Source of the DNA: Silicimonas sp.
GTDB lineage: Bacteria; Pseudomonadota; Alphaproteobacteria; Rhodobacterales; Rhodobacteraceae
Reading direction: 5' to 3'
DNA length: 59,885 nt
Assembly (NCBI GenBank): GCA_022826385.1
Contig: JAJDUZ010000015.1
Span: 1 to 59,885 of the forward strand
In this document: positions 36,192 through 46,436 of the stretch, one piece after another
Position numbering within the stretch: position 1 is the first letter of the stretch
Layout of the letters: every line of letters starts with the position of its first letter
Notes under the pieces: generated by a model
Told to the model about the DNA's origin: nothing
The model's input: the letters and a program-made list of their open reading frames with translations, nothing else
Database searches by the model: none
Translations under genes and position numbers: made by a program

Positions 36192-36219
36192 CATCCTTGA
36201 GGCGAAACCCTCAAGGATG
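36192..36219 (-). promoter_or_regulatory. Hairpin masking the response-regulator ribosome site
   Basis: A perfect 11-bp stem (CATCCTTGAGG / CCTCAAGGATG) with a six-base loop in the 50-base gap between the tkt stop and the receiver gene. On the minus strand the AAGGA ribosome site of the receiver lies in the 3' arm. There is no U-run after the stem, so it is more likely to control translation or stabilise RNA ends than to terminate. Confidence 0.6.
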
Positions 36220-36236
36220 CAATCGTTTTGATTGTC

Positions 36237-38255
36237 TCAGAGCATGCTCTTCGCAGCTTCGGCCACGGCTTCCGGTGTGATCCCGAAGTGTTTGTAGAGA
36301 TCGCCAGCCGGGGCCGACGCACCAAAACCGTGCATGCCAACGAACCGCGACTTCTCACGCTTGCCACGTTCGCCGTAAAGCCAGCGGTCCCATCCGAAGC
36401 GGATCGCGGCCTCGACCGCGACGCGAACGGCACCTGCGGGCAGAACCTTGCGGCGATACTTTTCGTCCTGCTCCTCGAAGAGCTCCCAGCAGGGCATCGA
36501 GACGACGCGTGTGCCGATCCCTTCGGCCTGCAGCAGGTCGCGGGCTGCAAGGGCGATTGCAACTTCCGAACCCGTTGCCATCAGCAGCGCCTGACGCTTG
36601 CCCTCGGCCTCGGCCAGGATATAGGCGCCCTGGGCGCTGAGGTTCTTCGTCTTGTGCTCGGTCCGGACCGTGGGCAGTCCCTGACGGGTCAGGCTGAGGA
36701 CGGTCGGCGTGCTCTCCGATGACAGCGCCAGTTCCCATGCTTCGGCGGTTTCGACCGCGTCGGCAGGACGGAAGACGTTGACGTTCGGCGTTGCGCGCAG
36801 CATGGCCAGATGCTCGACCGGTTGGTGGGTCGGGCCGTCTTCGCCAAGGCCAATGCTGTCATGGGTCATGACATAGGTCGCCGGAACACCCATCAGCGCC
36901 GATAGGCGCATCGCACCCCGGGCGTAATCGGTGAAGCACATGAACGTGCCGCCATAGGGCTTCACACCACCATGCAGCGCCATCCCGTTCATCGCAGCCG
37001 CCATACCGTGCTCGCGAATGCCATAGTGAATATAGCGACCCTTGCGGTTCTCGGGGTTGAAGATGCCAAGATCAGCCGTTTTCGTGTTGTTCGAACCCGT
37101 CAGGTCCGCCGAGCCGCCCAGCGTCTCGGGCGTGACTGGGTTCAGCGCTTCAAGCGCCATTTCCGAAGCTTTCCGCGTGGCGACCTTGGGTTGCTCGTCG
37201 CTGATCTGCTTCTTCAGCGCCCGCACAGTCGACGCCAGCTTCTTCGGCGGCGTACCGGCCATGACGCGTTGGAACTCGGCTTGGCGCGAGGCGGAAAGCG
37301 TCGCGAACCGCTCTTCCCATTCCCCACGGACAGCACCGCCGCGGCTGCCAATCTGACGCCAAGCGCTCAGCACCTCCGCCGGCACGTCGAACGGGGCATG
37401 CGGCCAGCCATACGCGTCACGGGTCAGGGCGATTTCCTCGTCACCCAGCGGCGATCCATGCGCTTTTGCGGTGTCCTGCCGGTTGGGCGAGCCGTACCCG
37501 ATATGAGTCTTGCACGCGATCATCGTGGGCTTCTTCGACGATTTTGCCTTGGTCAGCGCCTTGTCGATATCCTCGGGGTCGTGCCCGTCGCATTCCAGAA
37601 CGTGCCAGCCACTGGCGGCGAAGCGTTTCTGTTGGTCAGTAACGTCTGACAAGCTGATTTCGCCGTCGATCGAGATGTTGTTGTCATCCCACAGCACGAT
37701 CAGCTTCGAGAGCTTCTGCATACCAGCAAGCCCGATGGCCTCTTGGCTGATGCCTTCCATCAGGCACCCGTCCCCGGCGATGACATAGGTATAATGGTCA
37801 ACGACCTTCTTGCCGAAACGCGCCCGCATCGCTTCTTCCGCCATGGCGAACCCGACCGAGTTCGCGATGCCCTGACCCAGCGGGCCGGTCGTGGTCTCGA
37901 TGCCCTTTGCGTGCCCGTATTCGGGGTGACCGGCGGTGATTGCGCCAAGCTGGCGGAAGTTCTTCACCTGCTCCAGCGTCATGTCCTCGTAGCCAGTCAG
38001 ATAGAGCAGGGCGTAAAGCAGCATCGAACCGTGGCCCGCCGACAGGATGAACCGGTCGCGATCTGCCCAGTCCGGGGCCGAGGCATCGAAGTTCAGGTGT
38101 TTCTCAAACAGCACCGTGGCGACATCCGCCATGCCCATCGGCATCCCCGGGTGACCCGAGTTCGCAGCCTGAACGGCGTCGATGGCCAGTGTCCGGATGG
38201 CCGTCGCTTTTGCGAAGTGATCGGGATGCAGCTCTTTGAGAGTACCGATATCCAT
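36237..38255 (-). CDS. tkt: Transketolase
   Basis: 672 residues. Moves two-carbon units between sugar phosphates in the pentose phosphate pathway. The ThDP motif starts at [19 protein letters not shown] and runs to [10 protein letters not shown]; the N-terminal [22 protein letters not shown] and the C-terminal [17 protein letters not shown] are typical. AAGG lies ahead of the ATG. The receiver gene follows after 50 bases. Confidence 0.97.
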   Translation of the reverse strand: MDIGTLKELHPDHFAKATAIRTLAIDAVQAANSGHPGMPMGMADVATVLFEKHLNFDASAPDWADRDRFILSAGHGSMLLYALLYLTGYEDMTLEQVKNFRQLGAITAGHPEYGHAKGIETTTGPLGQGIANSVGFAMAEEAMRARFGKKVVDHYTYVIAGDGCLMEGISQEAIGLAGMQKLSKLIVLWDDNNISIDGEISLSDVTDQQKRFAASGWHVLECDGHDPEDIDKALTKAKSSKKPTMIACKTHIGYGSPNRQDTAKAHGSPLGDEEIALTRDAYGWPHAPFDVPAEVLSAWRQIGSRGGAVRGEWEERFATLSASRQAEFQRVMAGTPPKKLASTVRALKKQISDEQPKVATRKASEMALEALNPVTPETLGGSADLTGSNNTKTADLGIFNPENRKGRYIHYGIREHGMAAAMNGMALHGGVKPYGGTFMCFTDYARGAMRLSALMGVPATYVMTHDSIGLGEDGPTHQPVEHLAMLRATPNVNVFRPADAVETAEAWELALSSESTPTVLSLTRQGLPTVRTEHKTKNLSAQGAYILAEAEGKRQALLMATGSEVAIALAARDLLQAEGIGTRVVSMPCWELFEEQDEKYRRKVLPAGAVRVAVEAAIRFGWDRWLYGERGKREKSRFVGMHGFGASAPAGDLYKHFGITPEAVAEAAKSML

Positions 38256-38384
38256 AGCCTTACGCCCCCATGCCTGTCTTTGCGTTGGCGGCTAGATAGC
38301 AGCCACGGGGGGGAGTGCAAGGGAGGCCGCGACCCTCCCCGATAAATGGGGGATGAAAAGGGTGGGTGTTCCGGTATCCTAGGG

Positions 38385-38413
38385 TTGAATCCCGTGACGG
38401 CCGTCGATTCGAA
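38385..38413 (+). promoter_or_regulatory. Putative GANTC-methylated promoter of the zapA operon
   Basis: Two GANTC sites, GAATC (38387-38391) and GATTC (38406-38410), fall on a candidate -35 (TTGAAT, 38385-38390) and -10 (TTCGAA, 38408-38413) with 17 bases between. GANTC is the CcrM methylation site; in Caulobacter, GcrA acts on promoters of cell-division genes that carry it. About 40 bases ahead of the coiled-coil gene. Confidence 0.45.
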
Positions 38414-38450
38414 TGGTTAACGGCCCGGGGGAGCAAGACTGGGACGTGGC

Positions 38451-38912
38451 ATGGACGATATTTCGGAATACGAACGCCGGATCACGGCGGCACTGGATCG
38501 CGCAGCACAGGCGCTGGACAAGCTGAGCGCGGGCGACGACGGCGACAGCGCGGCTCTCAAGGCCGAGTTGGAGGCCGAACGGGTGGCCAACCAGCAGCTG
38601 GAAGAGCGGGTGCGGGCCATCAAGGACACGCAGGAACAAACAGTTGCGCGGCTCGAAGCCGAAGTGGCGGAATTGAAACGGGCTTTCGCGGCCCGCGACG
38701 CCGAGATGCAGCAGTTGCGCAGCGTGAACGAGGAGTTGCGCACGTCGAACGGTGCGCTGCGGGCGGCCAATGCCGAAGGCGTCGCCGATGCGGACCTCGT
38801 GAACACGGCCATGGTGACCGAGATCGAAAGCCTGCGCGCCGCGCGCGCCGCTGAGCGGGCCGAAATCGAAGAGATCCTCGCCACCCTCGAACCCGTCCTG
38901 AAGGAGGCCTGA
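38451..38912 (+). CDS. Coiled-coil protein paired with ZapA
   Basis: 153 residues, almost entirely helical heptads from residue 30 to 105 (ALKAELEAERVANQQLEERV, then RLEAEVAELKRAFAARD) and a short acidic end. No membrane segment. It starts MDDISEYERRITAALDRAAQ and ends one base before zapA, so the two are cotranscribed. ZapA partners such as ZapB are coiled coils, and this gene may be its alphaproteobacterial functional counterpart (inference). I know of no assigned name. Confidence 0.85.
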   Translation: MDDISEYERRITAALDRAAQALDKLSAGDDGDSAALKAELEAERVANQQLEERVRAIKDTQEQTVARLEAEVAELKRAFAARDAEMQQLRSVNEELRTSNGALRAANAEGVADADLVNTAMVTEIESLRAARAAERAEIEEILATLEPVLKEA

Positions 38913-38913
38913 G

Positions 38914-39315
38914 ATGCCCGAAGTGAACATCCAGATCGGTGGCCGGACCTTTGCCGTGGCGTGCCAGCAGGGCGAAGAGCATTTTCTTCAGGCCGCGGCG
39001 GATCTTCTCGACACTGAAGCGAAATCGCTGATGGAACAGATCGGGCGTCTGCCCGAATCGCGCATGTTGCTGATGGCGGGGCTGATGCTGGCGGACAAGC
39101 ATGCCGGGTCGGAAGATTCGATGAAGACGATGGAAGACAAGATCGCCCAGCAGGAAGCTTGGATCGAAGAACTTCAAAGCCGTCCGAAGCCGGTGGCCGA
39201 AACGCGCGAAGTGGCCGTAATCCCCACTGAAGTCTCGGAAACCATGGCTGAATTGGCCGCACGCGCCGAAGCGATTGCAGAAGCAGCCGAGGAGAAGTTG
39301 CTGGCTGCCAGCTAG
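38914..39315 (+). CDS. zapA: Cell division protein ZapA
   Basis: 133 residues. The ZapA domain (MPEVNIQIGGRTFAVACQQG, LLDTEAKSLMEQIGRLPESRMLLMAGLMLADK) is followed by a coiled coil and an Ala/Glu-rich tail of about 60 residues, longer than in E. coli. Bundles FtsZ filaments at the division ring. Ribosome site GGAGG overlaps the end of the upstream gene. Confidence 0.92.
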   Translation: MPEVNIQIGGRTFAVACQQGEEHFLQAAADLLDTEAKSLMEQIGRLPESRMLLMAGLMLADKHAGSEDSMKTMEDKIAQQEAWIEELQSRPKPVAETREVAVIPTEVSETMAELAARAEAIAEAAEEKLLAAS

Positions 39316-39402
39316 ACGGTATACCGCCGTATGCTATTGAAATAAAATAATTTTTTGCATTTTCCGGTCGTCGACACTATGTGTCTGGCGAAAGGTAATG
39401 CC

Positions 39403-41013
39403 ATGTCTCAACGTATTCTCATCCTTGGCGGGGGCTTCGCCGGCCTCTTTGCGGCGCGCGAAATCAAGAAACGACTTGGTGCGCGTGCCGATGTCGAACT
39501 GATCAGCGCAGAGAACTATTTCGTGTTCCAACCGCTTCTGCCCGAGGTCGCCGCCGGCTCGATCACGGCGCCGCACGCGGTGACACCGTTGCGCGCGCTT
39601 TTGAAAGGTGTCTTCGTGCGGAAGGCCCGCGTCCACAGTGTCGATTTCGACCGTCAGGTTGTCACCGTGTTTCAAGGCGTCCAGCGTCGTCCGACCGAAG
39701 TGCCCTATGACCACCTTGTCGTGGCGCTGGGGCAGGTGGTGGACCTGTCGCGGATGCCGGGCTTGGCGGATCATGCGCTGACGATGAAGCACCTCGAGGA
39801 CGCGCGCCATTTGCGCAACCACGTGATCGAGAAGCTGGAACATGCCGAGATCACCGGTCTTCCCGAGGTCAAGCGCGAAGCCCTGACCTTCACCGTGGTT
39901 GGCGCGGGCTTCTCGGGCGTGGAAACCGTGGGTGAACTCAAGGAATTGATTGATCGCTCGCTCAAGTTCTATCCGAATGTGTCCCCAGACGAGGTGCGTG
40001 TCGTTGTCGTGGAATATGCCGACCGCGTGCTGGGCGAACTGCCCGAAAGCCTTGGCCGCTATGCGAAAAAGCGGCTGGAAGATCGCGGCATCGAGATCAT
40101 GTTAGGCAAAGGTGTGGCGTCGGCCACCGGCACCCGCCTGACGCTGACCGACGGCACCGAGATCCCGACCCGGACCATCGTGGCCACCATTGGCAACGCG
40201 CCGTCTCCGGTCGTGCGCGAAATGGGGCTGGAACAGCAGGCGGGCAAGATCGCCGTCGAGCGCAACCTGCTGGCCAAAGGCCACCAGAACGTCTGGTCGC
40301 TGGGCGACTGCGCGCTGATCCCGATGAAAGACGGGGCCGAAGCGCGCGACGATTTCGCACCGCCAACCGCGCAATTCGCGGTCCGTGAGGCGCGGTGTCT
40401 GGCCGCCAACATGGAAGCGGCGCTGGACGGCAAGCCTTTGGCTCCGTTCGCCTACAAGTCACAGGGCGCGCTTGCCTCGCTGGGCGCCCGTCGCGGCGTG
40501 GCCGAGGTTTGGGGCCTGAAGCTGTCCGGCTTCCCGGCATGGCTTCTCTGGCGGGCCTATTACGTGGGCTTCCTGCCGGGCATCAGCACCAAGATCCGCG
40601 TCCTGATGAACTGGACGATGGACGCGCTTTCAGCCCGATCCGTGGTACAGTTGAAAGGCGCCGAACCGCCGGCCACCCGTTACGTGCACTACAGCGCCGG
40701 CGACCGGATTTACGAGGCCGGGAACCGGGCGGATGGCGTCTATTCCATCGTCTCGGGCGGTGTCGAATTGCGGCATACCGGCGAAAACGGGCGCGAGATC
40801 GTCCTGCGTCTTGGTCCGGGTGACCATTTCGGCGAAGGCATCCTTGCGGGCGAAGATCGCCGCCGCTCGACGGTGCGCGCGTTGGAAGACACCAAGGTGC
40901 TGATGATGGAAGAAAGTGCCTATCTCAGGATGGTCGACGCGTTCCCTGTCCTGCAAGACTATTTCGACGATCACCTGCAAAAGGTCTATGGCGTCGAAAA
41001 GCGCAGCGCCTAG
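39403..41013 (+). CDS. Type II NADH dehydrogenase fused to a cyclic-nucleotide-binding domain
   Basis: 536 residues. Residues 1-about 420 form NDH-2: FAD fold ILILGGGFAGLFAAREI (5-21), NADH fold FTVVGAGFSGVETVGEL, and WSLGDCALIP. A membrane-contact segment follows (FPAWLLWRAYYVGFLPG). From about 430 comes a cNMP-binding domain (YSAGDRIYEAGNRADGVYSIVSG), with a phosphate-binding cassette FGEGILAGEDRRRSTV that keeps the Glu and Arg for the cyclic nucleotide. NDH-2 alone is about 400-430 residues, so this is a true fusion and suggests respiration gated by cAMP or cGMP. AAAGG precedes the ATG. Confidence 0.93.
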   Translation: MSQRILILGGGFAGLFAAREIKKRLGARADVELISAENYFVFQPLLPEVAAGSITAPHAVTPLRALLKGVFVRKARVHSVDFDRQVVTVFQGVQRRPTEVPYDHLVVALGQVVDLSRMPGLADHALTMKHLEDARHLRNHVIEKLEHAEITGLPEVKREALTFTVVGAGFSGVETVGELKELIDRSLKFYPNVSPDEVRVVVVEYADRVLGELPESLGRYAKKRLEDRGIEIMLGKGVASATGTRLTLTDGTEIPTRTIVATIGNAPSPVVREMGLEQQAGKIAVERNLLAKGHQNVWSLGDCALIPMKDGAEARDDFAPPTAQFAVREARCLAANMEAALDGKPLAPFAYKSQGALASLGARRGVAEVWGLKLSGFPAWLLWRAYYVGFLPGISTKIRVLMNWTMDALSARSVVQLKGAEPPATRYVHYSAGDRIYEAGNRADGVYSIVSGGVELRHTGENGREIVLRLGPGDHFGEGILAGEDRRRSTVRALEDTKVLMMEESAYLRMVDAFPVLQDYFDDHLQKVYGVEKRSA

Positions 41014-41294
41014 GGCAGGAGATAAGTCGCAACCGTCTTGTCGATGACCCAGGGCGCAACCTTGGCATCAAACGCCTTGAAGTGTGCGCTGCCAAGATGA
41101 ACATCAAACGCGGCCCGGTCGGTGTAAAGCTCATAGAGGAACACCGTCTCGGGCCCGTCTTCCCCGATCGCCACGTCGAAACGATGGCAACCGGGTTCCA
41201 TCTCAAGCGAGGTTTGCGCGTTCTCGCGCATAGCTACAAGGAATTCACCCGACGCCTCGGGGGCAATGCGGAAGGTGACCGTGACGACGTACAT
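41010..41294 (-). CDS. ABM-fold (antibiotic biosynthesis monooxygenase-type) protein
   Basis: 94 residues, dimeric ferredoxin-like fold: YVVTVTFRIAPEASGEF, EPGCHRFDVAIGEDGP and VFLYELYTDRAAFDVHLGS, then FKAFDAKVAPW. Members include quinol monooxygenases and autoinducer-modifying LsrG; the substrate here is unknown. Start 41294 lies just after the grxD stop; tail overlaps the NDH-2 stop by four bases. Confidence 0.88.
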   Translation of the reverse strand: MYVVTVTFRIAPEASGEFLVAMRENAQTSLEMEPGCHRFDVAIGEDGPETVFLYELYTDRAAFDVHLGSAHFKAFDAKVAPWVIDKTVATYLLP

Positions 41295-41301
41295 CAGCGG
41301 G

Positions 41302-41661
41302 TCAGCTGTTGTGCTCGCGGATCTGGTTCGCGGCATCCTTGTTATAGCCGACACCTTTGTCGTCAAAAAGCTGGTCCAACTCGCCCGACAAGGTCATCTC
41401 GGTGATGATGTCGCAGCCACCGATGAACTCGCCCTTCACGTAAAGTTGCGGGATCGTCGGCCAGTCGGAGAAATCCTTGATCCCCTGACGAATGGCATCG
41501 TCGGCCAGCACGTTCACGTCCGAGTACTCGACGCCCATGAAGTTGAGCACGCCCGCCACGCGGCTGGAAAAGCCACATTGCGGCATTTCCTTCGTGCCTT
41601 TCATGAACAGCACGACATCGTTGCCATCGACGGTTTCCTTGATTTGGGCTTCAGCGGTCAT
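41302..41661 (-). CDS. grxD: Monothiol glutaredoxin, Grx4 family
   Basis: 119 residues. The active site is CGFS (PQCGFSSRV), the monothiol type that binds a bridging 2Fe-2S cluster with glutathione; FSDWPTIPQLYVKGEFIGGCDI carries the glutathione contacts. Works with BolA, encoded just upstream (28-base gap), in Fe-S trafficking and iron sensing. Confidence 0.96.
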   Translation of the reverse strand: MTAEAQIKETVDGNDVVLFMKGTKEMPQCGFSSRVAGVLNFMGVEYSDVNVLADDAIRQGIKDFSDWPTIPQLYVKGEFIGGCDIITEMTLSGELDQLFDDKGVGYNKDAANQIREHNS

Positions 41662-41689
41662 TTTCGTCTCCGTTCGGAAAATTTCGGGC

Positions 41690-41926
41690 TCAGTCCGGTA
41701 CGCGGGTGGTAAGTGCCAGCGCGTGCAACTCGCCATCCGGTCCGTCCATCTTGCCTTTCAGCGCGGCATAGACCGCGCGTTGTTGTTGCACCCGGTTCAT
41801 GCCGCGAAAGCTCTCGTCAACGACAAGGGCTGACATGTGCACGCCATCGCTGCCGCCGACTTGAATTTCTGCGTCGGGGAAGGTCTCGCGCAGAAGCGCT
41901 TCGATTTCGTGGGCCTGCATGGGCAT
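41690..41926 (-). CDS. bolA: BolA family protein
   Basis: 78 residues: AHEIEALLRETFPDAEIQVG, MSALVVDESFRGMNRVQQQRAVYAAL and ELHALALTTRVP. The conserved His in ELHALAL is a cluster ligand with Grx4. Starts at 41926 or at the next Met (41920). AAGGAAC lies upstream. It pairs with grxD, the usual genomic couple. Confidence 0.93.
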   Translation of the reverse strand: MPMQAHEIEALLRETFPDAEIQVGGSDGVHMSALVVDESFRGMNRVQQQRAVYAALKGKMDGPDGELHALALTTRVPD

Positions 41927-42083
41927 GGGGCATGTTCCTTTGCTTTAATCGGCAACTTAGGGGCTGGGCCGGGTGGCGGCAAGATTGGCGGCGTGTCTAT
42001 TCGCGTCGCGCCGAGTTATGAGGCGATTGGCCCGCCAGCTGTAAAGGAGGGCTTAAGGCGGCACTCACCTTGGATCGAAAGGG

Positions 42084-42721
42084 TTATTTGCCGTCACCAA
42101 TCTCGGCCAGCGCGGTTTCGGTCGCCTCGAAGAACTGGCCAACCTGCAAACCATCCACCAGCGCGTGATGCACTTGCAGTGTCATCGCCATCTCAAACCC
42201 GCGCACGCCTTCGACGATCTTGCCCCACGAGATGCGCGGTATGCAGTCATCTGGGCCGGGCAACGCATTGTCCAGCGACGTATAGTCCAGCCACGGCAGA
42301 CACGAGAGATAAGCGACATCCTCGATCGTCCCGTCATTGGCATTTAACGGCGCGCCTTCGCGCACTTCCGCGATTTTCTCAGCCGCGTGCCCGTCGAAGC
42401 GCGTCCGGTCCGGGTTCCATGCCAGATAGGTGTAGCGGAAATCCCCATTCTCCAGCGGGATCGTGGGCGACAGCAGCAACCGGCGATACTGCGTGACGCT
42501 CTCGCCCTTGAACCGCATGCACAGTTCGGGCACCGCATGCAGCCCTTTGCCGATTGCCCAGATCGTATGCCGGAACGGCGACAGACCACGCGCCTTCCGG
42601 TGTTCCATCAAGTTTGTGACGTTCACGCGCACCGTCGTGGCGTAATGCGGCCGGTCATATTCTCGGAAAAAGCGGAACTGCGCGGCGCGCGGCCACGTCT
42701 CGAGATTGACCTTTTTGCCGG

Positions 42722-42725
<4 letters not shown>
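42084..42725 (-). CDS. Chloramphenicol acetyltransferase-like protein
   Basis: 213 residues, CAT fold. The catalytic motif is [11 protein letters not shown], equivalent to HHxxxDG of class A CATs. [21 protein letters not shown] and [12 protein letters not shown] fit the family N-terminal half. Chromosomal members without mobile context are often not resistance enzymes, so a natural acyl-acceptor is likely. It overlaps the purL stop as ATGA, meaning it is translated from the purL message. Confidence 0.88.
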
Positions 42726-44890
<2,165 letters not shown>

Positions 44891-45003
44891 GGGGCCCCCG
44901 GAGTATGCTTGGCGCTCTCTTAAAAGACCGGGGCGGCAGGGGAAAGGGGCATTCCCTGTCTGGGCCTTTGGCCAGTGCATCAATCAACAGATGATCCGCG
45001 AAA

Positions 45004-45082
45004 AGGCACAATTTAAGTCAAATGTGCTTCGCCTGTTGGCAAACATCCTCGGGGGAGCTCGAGGGGGCGGCGCGCCCCTCGA
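45004..45082 (-). repeat. Dispersed intergenic repeat, copy 3
   Basis: On the minus strand: GGGGCGCGCCGCCCC stem, CTCCCCCGAGGATGTTTGCC, AACAGGCGAAG, then a palindrome GCACATTTGAC..AAATTGTGC. Same order as the copy at 49741-49832. Lies between the purL start and the YdeI gene end. Confidence 0.65.
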
Positions 45083-45095
45083 TCCGCAGGCTCCG

Positions 45096-45665
45096 CTAGC
45101 GCAAACCGCCGTTCTTCAAGCCGTTGCGCGCGGCTTCGGCACAGGCTGCGATCCGCTTGGCGCGCGTCGGCTCGGTCTTGGCGGTCTTGATCCGTTCCAG
45201 CCAGGCCCGCCGGATCGACCGAGACCAGCCTTCCCAGGTCGCCATGTGGGGCAGAAGGGCAGGGGCCAGATCATCGGGCACCTCAAGCCGCTCGACATCA
45301 TCGAGAAAGCTCCACATGCCGTTTGCCTCGGCGGCCGCGATCTTGGCCTCGCCCGCAGGCTGCATGCGCCCGGCCGCGCGCATGCGGGCGACGATCCCTT
45401 TGTTGACGGCAGACCAGGCCGAACTTTCCTTGCGAGGCGATATCAGGTGCTTGAACCGTGTTTCGTCGATCCCGCGGACGGCGCTGTCGATCCAGCCCCA
45501 GCATAGCAGTTCTTCGACCACCTCTCCCCATGGCAGATAGTCGGGATGGGGCTTCTTGAACGTCACCAGCCAGGTCGACCCGGCGCTCTCATGGTTGTCG
45601 GCAAGCCACTCATGCAGCTCCGAAAGGCGCCGCACCTCGACATGCGGTGCCTCATTCGTCGTCAC
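45096..45665 (-). CDS. YdeI/OmpD-associated family protein
   Basis: 189 residues from a GTG start. Pattern of the YdeI family: ELHEWLADNHESAGSTWLVTFK, PWGEVVEELLCWGWIDSAVRG, FKHLISPRKESSAWSAVNKG, then a C-terminal region (DDLAPALLPHMATWEGWSRSIRRAWLE). Members have been linked to antimicrobial peptide and bacteriocin tolerance, but the function is uncertain. The GTG overlaps the ACT gene by 14 bases, so coupling is likely; starts further upstream would read through that gene. Confidence 0.85.
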   Translation of the reverse strand: MTTNEAPHVEVRRLSELHEWLADNHESAGSTWLVTFKKPHPDYLPWGEVVEELLCWGWIDSAVRGIDETRFKHLISPRKESSAWSAVNKGIVARMRAAGRMQPAGEAKIAAAEANGMWSFLDDVERLEVPDDLAPALLPHMATWEGWSRSIRRAWLERIKTAKTEPTRAKRIAACAEAARNGLKNGGLR

Positions 45666-46080
45666 GGGCCCGGGCCTGCAGATCGCGCAGCAGGTCCATG
45701 GCGCGGTCGGCGTGTTTCGAGGGAACAAACACGTGGTCGTGCTGGGTCGCGGCGACGACGTTCGCCGGGATTTTCTCGCGTGCAAGCTCGGTCGCCACGG
45801 CGGCCGTCAGCCCGACACCCGTCAGCGAGGAATACACCATCAAGGTGATCTGCCGCATCTCGCTTGAATAAGTTAGTCCCAGACGGTCGGCATCGGCTTT
45901 GGGCAGGATCAGCGACATGCCCTCATCCTCGGCAAACGCGCCGCGTGCCAGACGCATGGCCGCTTTCGCGTCGTCATTGTGAAGCATCGAACAGAAAACG
46001 AAGACACCCTCCTGCAGGATGGGTGTCATGCTGGCAATCATCTTGCGGGTGCCCTTGACGGGCCGGGTGCCACTTTCCAT
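45652..46080 (-). CDS. ACT-domain protein (ACT_3 type)
   Basis: 142 residues, two ACT-like alpha/beta modules: PILQEGVFVFCSMLHND with MSLILPKADADRLGL, and RQITLMVYSSLTGVGLTAAVATELAREKIPANVVAATQHDHVFVP. ACT domains bind amino acids. Effector unknown. ATG at 46080 directly follows the terminator at 46154-46193. Overlaps ydeI-like gene downstream. Confidence 0.85.
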   Translation of the reverse strand: MESGTRPVKGTRKMIASMTPILQEGVFVFCSMLHNDDAKAAMRLARGAFAEDEGMSLILPKADADRLGLTYSSEMRQITLMVYSSLTGVGLTAAVATELAREKIPANVVAATQHDHVFVPSKHADRAMDLLRDLQARARDDE

Positions 46081-46153
46081 CGAGATGCCTGTGCCCTGTT
46101 TTTCAGGGTTCAGTTTCGACAGCGGTTGCGCGCATGGCAAGAGGCATATGAGG

Positions 46154-46193
46154 CCCAAAACAAAATAGCGGCCTGCCTTAGCAGACCGCTATT
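46154..46193 (-). terminator. Strong intrinsic terminator (minus strand)
   Basis: A 13-bp stem, AATAGCGGTCTGC/GCAGGCCGCTATT on the minus strand, loop TAAG, then TTTGTTTTGG. One pair is G-U only as minus RNA; plus RNA would mismatch, which fixes the strand. Lies about 245 bases downstream of polA. Confidence 0.85.
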
Positions 46194-46270
46194 GGCCGGT
46201 AATTCAGCCCACTCACTCAAAATTGGTTATTGGCACAGGAAACTCGTTACCCCCCAATTCACCAAGCACA
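46155..46270 (-). ncRNA. Candidate small RNA downstream of polA
   Basis: About 115 bases from a TTGACA -35 (46305-46300) with a weak -10 (CACATT) to the terminator at 46154-46193. The body can fold AATTGG (from about 46259) with CCAATT (about 46220) before the terminator stem. No convincing open reading frame. The promoter is overlapped by the direct repeat ATGTGCAG-TAA-ATGTGCAG (46277-46295), possibly an operator. The alternative is simply the polA 3' end. Confidence 0.4.
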
Positions 46271-46276
46271 CGAGCA

Positions 46277-46295
46277 ATGTGCAGTAAATGTGCAG
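46277..46295. promoter_or_regulatory. ATGTGCAG direct repeat over the sRNA promoter
   Basis: Two exact ATGTGCAG copies eleven bases apart (one helical turn), overlapping the candidate -10. TGTGCAGATT (46290-46299) recurs in inverted orientation about 80 bases away (AATCTGCACA, about 46371-46381). Suggests a binding site for an unknown regulator. Confidence 0.35.
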
Positions 46296-46436
46296 ATTGT
46301 GTCAAGACGAAATCGGCAATATGGCGAAAAAAAAGGCGAAATCACCGAAAATCGAGGGGCTCTGCGTTTTTAATCTGCACAAAAACTACGGTTCTGCGCC
46401 TATCGCGGCGCGAAATTGCGCAGAAAATCGCTGACC
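46296..46436. other. Non-coding region after polA
   Basis: About 140 bases between the polA stop and the sRNA promoter. AT-richer than the surroundings, with A-runs (46326-46333) and a GTTTTT/AAAAAC inverted pair near 46370-46386. No gene seen. Confidence 0.5.

Noticed and set aside
39316..39402. 6S RNA downstream of zapA, as in some alphaproteobacteria
   Set aside because: Only 87 bases lie before the NDH-2 gene and no 6S-like structure is visible.
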